This document shows, piece by piece, positions 35,963 to 43,286 of a stretch of 64,000 nt of DNA. Source of the stretch: Streptomyces sp. NBC_01298. Its GTDB lineage: Bacteria; Actinomycetota; Actinomycetes; Streptomycetales; Streptomycetaceae. Position numbers and translations under genes: made by a program. The DNA is taken from the NCBI RefSeq assembly GCF_035978755.1, contig NZ_CP108414.1, forward strand, positions 8,804,001 through 8,868,000. The letters run 5' to 3'. Positions within the stretch are counted from its first letter, which is position 1, and each line of letters opens with the position of its first letter. Below the pieces are notes generated by a model, which was not told where the DNA came from, searched no databases, and saw nothing but the letters and a program-made list of their open reading frames with translations.

Positions 35963-37426
35963 GTGACCGAAACCATCACGGGGCCGTCGATGTCCCTTCC
36001 GGAAGTCCTCGTCCTGCTGGGTGCCCTCGGGCTGGTGGCGGGGCGCTGGCTCCCCCCGGCCGCCCGCCGGCCCGTCACGATCGGGGCGGGGGCGGTGCTC
36101 GTGGCGTCCGCGACCGTGCTGGGCGCGGTGGGGATCCGCTGGCAGCTGCTGCCGGTCCTGGCCGGCGCCGCCCTGGCGTCGGCGTTCGCCCTCCCACCCC
36201 TCCTGCGACGCCGTGCCGGCCGACCGGTGTGGCGGGCCCGCTGGTGGCTGGCGCTGCCGGGATCGCTGGCCTGCGCCGGCCTGATCGCCATGGGACCGGT
36301 GGCGGCCCGGGCCTTCCCCGTGCCCGAATTCCCCCAGCCGTCGGGCGGTTTCGCGGTCGGCACACGGGTGGTGCAGTGGACCGACCCGCTCCGCCCCGAG
36401 AGCTTCACGGCCGATCCGGACGACCGGCGCACGGTCGTGGCCCAGCTCTGGTACCCCGCGCAGAAGAGCCCCGCCGGCACCCGGCGCGCCCAGTACCTGG
36501 GACGCACGGAGCAGGAGGCCCGCACCGTCGCCGAGGCCCTCGCCGGCGGGGTCGGCCTGCCCGGCTTCCTGGTCGACGGCGTCCCGCGGGCTCGCAGCCG
36601 TGCGGTCGTCGACGCCCCGGTGGCCGTTGGGGGAGAACGGTTCCCGGTCGTCCTGTTCTCCCCGGGGTCGGGCGGGGTCCGGACCCAGAACACCGCCTGG
36701 GCGGAGGAGCTGGCCAGCCACGGCTACCTGGTCGCCGCCCTCGACCACCCGTACGACTCCGCCGTCGTCGTCCTCGCTGACGGTCGCACGATCCGCGCCA
36801 CGACCGCCTCCAGCGGGGACCGGGACCGGGACGAGGAGCTGGCGGCGGGCTGGACCGCCGTCCGGGCCGCCGATCTCGGCTTCGTCCTCACCGAGCTGGA
36901 ACGGCTGGACCGGGCAGAGACCGCCGACCCGCTGACCGGACGCCTGGACACCGGCCGCGCCGCGGTGGCCGGCCACTCCCTGGGCGGCGCCGCCCTGCAG
37001 GCGGCCCGGCAGGACCGCCGGTTCGGCGCCGTCGTCGACCTGGACGGCTACCCCCACGGCCCCACCGCGCCCGCCCTCGAGCAGCCGGCGCTCGCGCTCA
37101 CCCAGGAGATCACCGCCGGCACCGACCCGCGCTATCTGCCCCGCCTCACCGACGCCCTCGAGCACAGCACCGCGACGAGCTACCGGCTCACCGTTCCCGG
37201 CGCCGGGCACCTCACCTTCATGGACGGCCCGCTCTACCTGCCACCGCTGCCCTCGATCGTCGGCACCCTGGGCCGCACCGAGAGCCCGCGCGTCGTCGCC
37301 GGAGCCACCCTCACCTTCCTGGACGCCGTCCTGCGAGACCGCCCCGACGACCCGGCCGAAGCCCTCCGGGCCTACGGGAAGGTCTACACGCTCTCACCAT
37401 CAGGACTCGGTGAACTGCGAGGCTGA
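35963..37426 (+). CDS. Alpha/beta hydrolase with N-terminal membrane helices (PAF-acetylhydrolase-like)
   Basis: A 487-aa protein. Residues 1-110 have three or four hydrophobic helices (EVLVLLGALGLVAGRWL, AGAVLVASATVLGAV, WLALPGSLACAGLIAM). The rest is an alpha/beta hydrolase: RTVVAQLWYPAQKS, VVLFSPGSGGVRTQNTAWAEELASHGYLVAALDHP, the nucleophile elbow GHSLGGAAL, and a late histidine in PGAGHLTFMDGPLY. This pattern is that of platelet-activating-factor acetylhydrolase (isoform II) relatives. The GTG at 35963 is used; an ATG at 35990 is possible. It is divergent from the two-component system, which may control it. It probably hydrolyses a lipid ester at the membrane. Confidence 0.82.
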   Translation: MTETITGPSMSLPEVLVLLGALGLVAGRWLPPAARRPVTIGAGAVLVASATVLGAVGIRWQLLPVLAGAALASAFALPPLLRRRAGRPVWRARWWLALPGSLACAGLIAMGPVAARAFPVPEFPQPSGGFAVGTRVVQWTDPLRPESFTADPDDRRTVVAQLWYPAQKSPAGTRRAQYLGRTEQEARTVAEALAGGVGLPGFLVDGVPRARSRAVVDAPVAVGGERFPVVLFSPGSGGVRTQNTAWAEELASHGYLVAALDHPYDSAVVVLADGRTIRATTASSGDRDRDEELAAGWTAVRAADLGFVLTELERLDRAETADPLTGRLDTGRAAVAGHSLGGAALQAARQDRRFGAVVDLDGYPHGPTAPALEQPALALTQEITAGTDPRYLPRLTDALEHSTATSYRLTVPGAGHLTFMDGPLYLPPLPSIVGTLGRTESPRVVAGATLTFLDAVLRDRPDDPAEALRAYGKVYTLSPSGLGELRG

Positions 37427-37576
37427 CCGCGTGATTTGGCCGAAGGCGCACGTAAGCCGCGCGGTTCGATCTCCTCGCCGTCCACTTGACGACCCACGCC
37501 GCTGAGCAGAGGGACCGGCCGGAGCAGTCTGCCGCGGAGTCACCCCCGCCACCCCACGTCGCCGGCGCTCCGGTTC

Positions 37577-38116
37577 CTACGCGGCCGTGCCGCCGAGGCG
37601 GCGGGGCTCGGCGTCGAGGAGCGCCCACACCCGGCGGCCGTCCTCGGCGGCATCGGTTCCGCACGAGTCCACGGTGCGCAGGGCCCCAAGGCTGCCGAGG
37701 ATGTTCTCGTTGGGGCCGGGATCGGGCACATGGCCAAGGACGAGCACCAAGATCTTCTGGTCCTGATCGGCCAGGTGCACGCTGACCCGTTTCCCGCCGT
37801 CTTTCACGACGGTATTCACCAGGAGATTTACGGCAGCATCAAGGTCGTCCGCGTCGAGTTCCGGGTAGCCCCAACCGCGCACGGTGGTCAGGGCCTGCTG
37901 GGCGGCTTTGGCCGCCGCCCACTGGTCGGCGCGGAAGGTGAGCACCGTGGTCTGCCGGTTGCGGATCTGCATGCGCGGCCGCCGGGGCATCAGCTGTGCC
38001 TTGGGCTTCGTGGCAGGCTGTGGCCGGGGTGCCTCTACCGGCTTCTTCTGCGGCGGAGGACTCCGCGGGGGGTAACTCGGCGGCACCATCGGCCCCTGGG
38101 CCTCTGAGATCGTCAA
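37577..38116 (-). CDS. Protein with a degenerate HATPase-like C-terminal domain
   Basis: A 179-aa protein. The C-terminal half (RGWGYPELDADDLDAAVNLLVNTVVKDGGKRVSVHLADQDQKILVLVLGHV, read as helix-strand units) resembles the ATP-binding fold of RsbW-type anti-sigma kinases, but the usual N- and G-box residues are not complete. The first 60 residues are Pro/Ala/Lys-rich (SPPPQKKPVEAPRPQPATKP). The TTG at 38116, preceded by GGGGAGGACGAG, was preferred; ATG at 38089 (MVPPSY) is an alternative. Such proteins are abundant in Streptomyces. ATP binding is uncertain. Confidence 0.55.
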   Translation of the reverse strand: MTISEAQGPMVPPSYPPRSPPPQKKPVEAPRPQPATKPKAQLMPRRPRMQIRNRQTTVLTFRADQWAAAKAAQQALTTVRGWGYPELDADDLDAAVNLLVNTVVKDGGKRVSVHLADQDQKILVLVLGHVPDPGPNENILGSLGALRTVDSCGTDAAEDGRRVWALLDAEPRRLGGTAA

Positions 38117-38452
38117 CTCGTCCTCCCCGAAGCGGGCATTGCTGTACCCCAATCCTGACAGTCCCCCAGGGAGGCCGGGCACGAAACCGCTCCGTCCAGG
38201 TGGACTCGTCCACGGTCGGCTTTCGCCGCTGAGCCACGGCAGCGCCCTCTCTCCGTCGATGTACGGCCCGCCCGCGCGCTCCTGGAGCCTGTCGCCTAGC
38301 GACCCGGGCCACATGCGGACGCCCCGCCTGCGGTGCGCCGGGTACGTCCGTAGCTCGCGCGATCGTGACGGCCGGGGCCCGCTTGCCCTCCCCACCGGCC
38401 TGCGCCCACTCCGCGTCCGGCCGCACTCGCCGCTCGCACCGTCGCGGGACCC
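38117..38452. other. Intergenic stretch, nothing recognised
   Basis: The long minus-strand frame entering here from the gene downstream has poor coding character beyond 38116. I see no RNA structure or repeat. It includes the promoter of the HATPase-like gene. Confidence 0.4.
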
Positions 38453-39673
38453 CTATCCATGGGCCGCCTGGACGTGGACGGCTCGGGCGCGGACCACGAA
38501 GGGCCGGGAGAAGACGGCGATGGCGATGGAGACGGCGGCCACAAAGGTGATGGCCGTGCCAGAAGTGAACTGCTGGGCGATGCCACCGGCGATCGCGGCA
38601 CCGATACCCTGCCACGTCATCCGGCCGGCGGACTCGACTCCCTGGACCTGGCCACGGACCGGGTCAGGAGTCAACTCCAGAAGCTGTTCCTGAAGCGGCA
38701 GGGTGGCGGAGAAGCCGGCACTGGCGATGAACACCGCGGCTGTCGCCACCAGCACGGGCGGGTGGACGGCGAACAGCAGGTAGGGGGCGGCGAGCACCAG
38801 CCGCAGGGCGAATGCGTAGCGGCGCCGCTGCTCGGCGGTGAGTAGCCGCCCGACCGCGAGGTCACCGAGGAGCATGCCGGCCGATCCTGCGGCCAGGAAG
38901 ACGCCGGCGTGGTGGGGGGCGTAGGAGATGAACAGGGCCTCGCAGCCAACGATCAGACCGTTGGGGACCCACAGGTTCAGCAGCAGCGCGCGCTGGCCGG
39001 AGTGGGAGAAGAGCTCGATGTTCGTCGTCCAGGTCTGGCGCAGTCCAGGGCGACGGGTCAGGCGGATCGAACGTTCTCGGACCGTCACCGCCACAATGAT
39101 CACTCCACCGCCGGTCAGGGCTGTCGCGACGGCGAAGACCCCCTGCGGGCTCAGGGACCGCAGCAGCACGGCGCCGATGGCGTAGCCGAGGATGGCCATG
39201 CCGCCCGAGGTGATGTTCATCAGCGAACGCGCCAGTGCATAGGTGGAGGCCGGCACCACCTCGGCGAGCAGCCCCATCCGTGTGCCCGTTCCCAGGGACT
39301 GGAAGAACCCCAGTACGAGGAGCAGACCGAACCGGGCGGCGAGCGGCAGCCCTGGAATCACCTGCGCCGCAACACCTACGAGCGAGACGCACTGGAGCGC
39401 GACGAGGGTCCGGCGAGGACGGCTTCCGTCCGCGACCGACATCAGCGTCAGCGCACCGAGCACCGTCGCGAAGGCGGCGCCGTACATGCTCACAGCGGTC
39501 AGGAACGGGGACTTGGTCTGCTGGTTGACCAGCGTGCCGAGCGCGAAGCCCGACAAGGTGCTCGCGGCGACCGACAGCGTGAAGCCGGCGTACAGGCCGA
39601 CGAATTCACGGTTGCGGAGCAGGTCACGGTAGGTGGTGGGAGGAGAGCCGTGGGCAGATGTGTCAGAAGGCAT
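38453..39673 (-). CDS. MFS transporter (12-helix exporter)
   Basis: A 406-aa membrane transporter with MFS topology. It begins MPSDTSAHGSPPTTYRDLLRNREF. The first helix pair is FVGLYAGFTLSVAASTLSGFALG, and later helices end at ITFVAAVSIAIAVFSRPFVV. The loop-2/3 region GALTLMSVADGSRPRRTLVALQ holds the D..G.R..LV motif A pattern of this group. The ATG at 39673 follows GAAGGC and a run of seven T residues that belongs to a strong hairpin, so translation and transcription of the gene may be conditional. Substrates are unknown, but regulated leader structures are known from resistance exporters. Confidence 0.87.
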   Translation of the reverse strand: MPSDTSAHGSPPTTYRDLLRNREFVGLYAGFTLSVAASTLSGFALGTLVNQQTKSPFLTAVSMYGAAFATVLGALTLMSVADGSRPRRTLVALQCVSLVGVAAQVIPGLPLAARFGLLLVLGFFQSLGTGTRMGLLAEVVPASTYALARSLMNITSGGMAILGYAIGAVLLRSLSPQGVFAVATALTGGGVIIVAVTVRERSIRLTRRPGLRQTWTTNIELFSHSGQRALLLNLWVPNGLIVGCEALFISYAPHHAGVFLAAGSAGMLLGDLAVGRLLTAEQRRRYAFALRLVLAAPYLLFAVHPPVLVATAAVFIASAGFSATLPLQEQLLELTPDPVRGQVQGVESAGRMTWQGIGAAIAGGIAQQFTSGTAITFVAAVSIAIAVFSRPFVVRARAVHVQAAHG

Positions 39674-39680
39674 AAAAAAA

Positions 39681-39731
39681 GCCTTCGCGCGCACCCAAGT
39701 TGGGTCGCCGAAGGCCGACTCGTGGAGTATA
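39681..39731 (-). promoter_or_regulatory. Extended -10 promoter and terminator-like hairpin in the leader of the MFS gene
   Basis: On the minus strand TATACT (39726-39731), preceded by TGC, forms an extended -10 box. The transcript would start near 39719 and immediately fold GCCTTCG (39709-39715) with CGAAGGC (39681-39687), with an inner ACCCA-TGGGT stem at 39693-39705. Seven U residues (39674-39680) follow and then the AUG of the exporter. This is an intrinsic terminator layout inside a 5' leader, so attenuation or antitermination is likely. Confidence 0.6.
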
Positions 39732-40293
39732 GCAAGCACCCCAGCCCGGCCAGGGAGGGGAATGCGGACGCGTGTGCCGTCCGGCCGGATGCCGACGCGC
39801 AACCCCGGCGGGGCCTTGGCCTCGGCACGCGGGAGCACGTGCAGCTCGCTGCGGCGGCGGTACGGACAGCAGGTACCTCCCCTCTTGAGGGCCATGCGGG
39901 TAGGGCCCAAGCGGGTTCAGCTGGGGCTGGCACGGGCACCGCTGGAACAGATCCGACAATCGCCCGGCACGCCCGGCCGTATGGGCGATCTCCATGGCGG
40001 CCCTCGTGGCGCAGCGGGCCGACCGGGTCGGCACTTCCTTGGACTTCTCGCCCCGTGGTTCTCCCGGCGTGGCTAGCTCGCCCCAGGGCGCCCGGTCGCC
40101 GCGCCCGTTGCGCGTCGCTTCCCAGGGGCGTGCGCCGGGCGCTTTTGTACCGGACAACTATTGATAAATGCGCTGTTGCGGATAGCTATCCCTGTATGGG
40201 TTGATGAGCGCCCGGAACAACCGGAAGGCGTAGCTCCGATGGGTGGCCTCGCCATGCACACCCCCACGGCCTTGCGTAGAAGAGATCCCTTGC
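39732..40293. other. Intergenic stretch between MFS exporter and small hypothetical gene
   Basis: No supported gene is seen. The AT-richer block around 40145-40200 (TTGATAAATG, GATAGCTATCC) is the most likely promoter zone for the plus-strand genes downstream, but no clear -35/-10 pair with correct spacing could be fixed. Confidence 0.35.
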
Positions 40294-40607
40294 GTGAACG
40301 CTGCCAATCGCGCAGAGCTGGTACGGCTGATCGAAGAGGCAGCACACGGGCACGGTCGTGGCACGCGTGGAGCGGATCCGCGGATGCGCGGTGCGGGCCT
40401 CGACTCGCGGGCCGTCGCCGAACTCGTCCAGTACCGCACGGTCGACCACGCGGCCACCCTGGACTTCCCCCACACCCTCGACGAGGTCCGTATCGGCCTG
40501 CGGCCATCCGGACCGTCCTGTACCTCATGCGTCCGCAGCGAGGACGTGTCGAATCGACCTGCACGGGCGACGTCCGTGACGCGGTCGAACGCTACCGCGC
40601 GCTCTGA
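40294..40607 (+). pseudogene. Small hypothetical gene with a frameshift near the 3' end
   Basis: A GTG at 40294 opens MNAANRAELVRLIEEAAHGHG, continuing through LDSRAVAELVQYRTVDHAATLDFPHTLDEVRIG. At about 40500 the frame shifts by one missing base; the natural continuation is AAIRTVLYLMRPQRGRVES, ending at TGA 40605 (DAVERYRAL). With the correction it would be about 105 aa. The family is not recognised. It lies 54 nt before the prenyltransferase gene, on the same strand, so it may have belonged to the same transcription unit. Confidence 0.5.
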
Positions 40608-40660
40608 GCCGTAGCCGACGCTCTTGAACGAACACCACCTTCACCCGCACCGGAGGACTC

Positions 40661-41575
40661 ATGCCCGAATCGTGCCAGTTTTCGCCCGACCGGTTCCTGA
40701 CCGATATGGAGGCGACGGCCCGCGCCATCGGGGCCGGCTACTGCCCCAGCACGACGCGCCGCATGCTCGACGTGTACGAGTCGGGCTTCCACGAGGGGGC
40801 GGTCTTGTGGCGCACCACCAGCAAGCCCGCCGGCGCGCTCAACTACCGCTTCTACGCGCGCCGTCCCACCGACACCGTCGCCATCGCGACGAGCGCCGGA
40901 CTCCTGGCCCCGGCCGACCCCATGGCCCGGCTCATCGGGGCATGGAGCGGCCTGTACGAGGGCTCGACGGAGCTCTGCGACTTCGACGCCGTAGACGGGC
41001 TCGTGAAGACCTGGGTGTTCCTGGGAGGGATGCGGCCGATGGCCGACGTCCTCGCCACGCCCGGGGTGCCGCAGGGCATCCGCCGCCATGAGGCCGCCTT
41101 CGACAAGCTGGGGCTCACGTGGGTGCGGCACGTGGCGGTCGACTACCAGAACCAGTCGGTCAACCTCTACTTCCGCACCATCGAGGGCTTCACCCCGGCG
41201 CAGGCCGAACGGCTCCTCGCCCTCACCGGAGCAGAGCTGCCCGAAGCCGCGGTACTGAAGGACATGGAGGGCTTCACCGCCCCCACCGGCTGCACGTTCT
41301 CCGTCACCATGTCCGCGGCAACGGGTCGGATCGAGAGAGTGGGCGTCTACGCCCTCAGGCTCCCCACCGGCCAGTTCCCGACCATCGGCGAACGACTGGA
41401 GCAGTTCTTCACCACGGCACCCTCCCACGACGACGAGGAGATGAACGCCGTCGCCTGGTCATTCGGCGCCCAGGGCCGGCAGTACATCAAGGCCGAGCGG
41501 TCCTACTGCGGCCGCCTCGTCGAACTCATGCGCCAGTGGGCGAGCCCCATGACCGACACCGGGGCGCGAGCGTGA
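40661..41575 (+). CDS. Aromatic prenyltransferase, ABBA fold (NphB/CloQ family)
   Basis: A 304-aa soluble enzyme of the Mg-independent or Mg-dependent ABBA prenyltransferase family, which transfers a dimethylallyl or geranyl group to aromatic rings. Alignment landmarks with NphB are VDYQNQSVNLYFRTIEG (NphB has MDYKKRQVNLYF), VKTWVFLGGMRPMADVL (NphB KKTYAFFP), and IERVGVYALRLP, together with a terminal YIKAERSYCGRLVELM. The length matches the family. GGAGG lies 5 nt before the ATG. The stop overlaps the start of a methyltransferase gene (GTGA), so a two-step tailoring pathway is likely. No polyketide or phenazine cluster is visible nearby. The acceptor could come from another locus or be a primary metabolite. 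Confidence 0.88.
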   Translation: MPESCQFSPDRFLTDMEATARAIGAGYCPSTTRRMLDVYESGFHEGAVLWRTTSKPAGALNYRFYARRPTDTVAIATSAGLLAPADPMARLIGAWSGLYEGSTELCDFDAVDGLVKTWVFLGGMRPMADVLATPGVPQGIRRHEAAFDKLGLTWVRHVAVDYQNQSVNLYFRTIEGFTPAQAERLLALTGAELPEAAVLKDMEGFTAPTGCTFSVTMSAATGRIERVGVYALRLPTGQFPTIGERLEQFFTTAPSHDDEEMNAVAWSFGAQGRQYIKAERSYCGRLVELMRQWASPMTDTGARA

Positions 41576-42393
41576 AGCCGACCCCGACGGACACCTTGGC
41601 GCGGGACACCGGACGTGCCTACGCCGACGGTGTACTGGGCCACGACCGATCCGGTGAGTACGAGCGGCTGCGCCTCCTCGAGAGGATCAGCGACCCCGCG
41701 ACGATCCGCGTCCTCGACCGCCTCCCCATGACCCGCTCGTGGCACTGCGCCGACATCGGCGCCGGAACCGGCTCCCTGGCCCACCACCTCGCGGAGCGCT
41801 GCCCGGACGGACAGGTCACCGCCACGGACCTGGACACCCGCTACCTCGACGCGATGCCCCGGCCCGACAACCTGACGGTGCTGCGCCAGGACGTCACGAG
41901 GGAAGACTTCCCTCCCGCTTCCCTCGACCTCGTCCACGTGCGGGCGCTGCTCACCCACCTCTCCGAACCCGCGGAGGTGGTGCGGCGCATGGTGAGCTGG
42001 CTCAAGCCGGGCGGATGGCTCGTGATCGAGGACCCCACCTACCTGCCGGCCGAAGCCTCACCCCAACCCGAGTTCGCCGCCCTCCTTGCCGCCTGCGGAG
42101 AGCTGCTGGCCCGGACCCAGGGAACGGACAACACCTGGGCACGGAAAATCCCCGCGGCCATGGCCGACGCGGGACTGACCGATGTCGCGATGTCCGCCGA
42201 ACTGTCCGTCTGCGGCCGCAGCGAGGTGGAGGATGCCTACTGGCGCCAGTGCTTCACCCAGGCCACCCCCGGCCTCCTCGCGCACGGCCTGATGACCGGA
42301 CGGCAGATCCAGCGCGCCATCGCCCACTTCGACGATCCGGGCTTCGCCGACGCCGCATGGCTGATGGTTTCCTGCTGGGCGCGCCGCCGCTGA
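41572..42393 (+). CDS. Class I SAM-dependent methyltransferase coupled to the prenyltransferase
   Basis: A 273-aa methyltransferase starting at a GTG inside the prenyltransferase stop (GTGA overlap). Motif I is CADIGAGTGSLAHHLAERCP, post I is VTATDLDTRYLDAM, and motif II/III are LDLVHVRALLTHLSEPAEVV and LKPGGWLVIEDP. The N-terminal cap helix (YADGVLGHDRSGEYERLRLLERISDPATI) resembles small-molecule O/C-methyltransferases in natural-product pathways. Its pairing with an ABBA prenyltransferase suggests that the prenylated aromatic is methylated. The order of the two steps cannot be judged from sequence. Confidence 0.87.
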   Translation: MKPTPTDTLARDTGRAYADGVLGHDRSGEYERLRLLERISDPATIRVLDRLPMTRSWHCADIGAGTGSLAHHLAERCPDGQVTATDLDTRYLDAMPRPDNLTVLRQDVTREDFPPASLDLVHVRALLTHLSEPAEVVRRMVSWLKPGGWLVIEDPTYLPAEASPQPEFAALLAACGELLARTQGTDNTWARKIPAAMADAGLTDVAMSAELSVCGRSEVEDAYWRQCFTQATPGLLAHGLMTGRQIQRAIAHFDDPGFADAAWLMVSCWARRR

Positions 42394-42465
42394 GGAGTGG
42401 TGGTTCGGGCCCGAGAGGCCGTTTCCGGTGTCGACCGGGCTCGACGATCACTACAGTCCATTCTC

Positions 42466-43233
42466 ATGGCGAATCCGACGGCGAATCCCATGACGAAGGT
42501 CACGACGCGGGCGGTCGAGTATCCGGCCGACGGTTTGACGATGATCGGGCACCTCGCGGTCCCGTCCGGTGTCGACCGCCGGCCCGCGGTGCTGCTCGGA
42601 CCAGAGGGCATGGGGCTCAGCGACGTCGAGCGCCGCCGGGCCGATGCTCTCGCCGAACTCGGATATGTAGCGCTGGCCTTCGACCTGCACGGCGGGCGCT
42701 ATGTGGGTGACCCCGAGGAGATGCTGGCCCGATGCCTGCCGCTGCTCGCCGATCCCGACCGGTTGCGGGGGATCGGCCATGCGGCGCTCGACGTGTTGCG
42801 CTCCGAGCCCCGGACAGACCCCGACCGGATCGCCGCCGTCGGCTACGGCACCGGGGGCGCCGTCGCGCTGGAACTCGGGCGCGGCGGGGTCAACCTGCGC
42901 GCGATCGGGACAGTCAACGCGACCACCACGGGTCGACCGGGTGAGGCGGCGCGCATTCGCTGCCCTGTGTGGGCCGGGGTCGGGTCGGAAGATCCGATCA
43001 TGCCACCCGCTCAACGAAACGCGTTCACCGCCGAGATGCAGGCCGCGGGCGTCGACTGGCGCCTCACGGTCTATGGCGGAGCCTTGCACGCCTTCCACCA
43101 CCCGCCGGTCGACCACCCAACGGTCCCCGGCGTCGGCTACCACCCACAGCACGCGCGGCGAGCCTGGCGCGACGTCGTCGACCTGCTGGCCGAGTGCCTG
43201 CCCGTGAACGAGATCGCGCATGGCTGGCGGTGA
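42466..43233 (+). CDS. Dienelactone-hydrolase family protein with a changed nucleophile elbow
   Basis: A 255-aa alpha/beta hydrolase. DLH-type features are PAVLLGPEGMGLSDVERRRADALAELGYVALAFDLHGGRY, a C-terminal ALHAFHHPP histidine and the usual domain length. The nucleophile elbow, normally GxCxGG in this family, is GYGTGG (in AAVGYGTGGAVALEL), so the catalytic Cys is replaced by Gly. A similar GYGTGG form seems frequent in Streptomyces, as far as I recall. It is therefore either a binding protein or uses different chemistry. The ATG at 42466 is used; the start at 42490 (MTKV) is possible. It lies 72 nt after the methyltransferase, on the same strand. Confidence 0.78.
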   Translation: MANPTANPMTKVTTRAVEYPADGLTMIGHLAVPSGVDRRPAVLLGPEGMGLSDVERRRADALAELGYVALAFDLHGGRYVGDPEEMLARCLPLLADPDRLRGIGHAALDVLRSEPRTDPDRIAAVGYGTGGAVALELGRGGVNLRAIGTVNATTTGRPGEAARIRCPVWAGVGSEDPIMPPAQRNAFTAEMQAAGVDWRLTVYGGALHAFHHPPVDHPTVPGVGYHPQHARRAWRDVVDLLAECLPVNEIAHGWR

Positions 43234-43286
43234 CGCGTCGGACGGATCCGGGTTCGTGCGCGGCGCAGGTCAAGGCGCGGCCCAGG

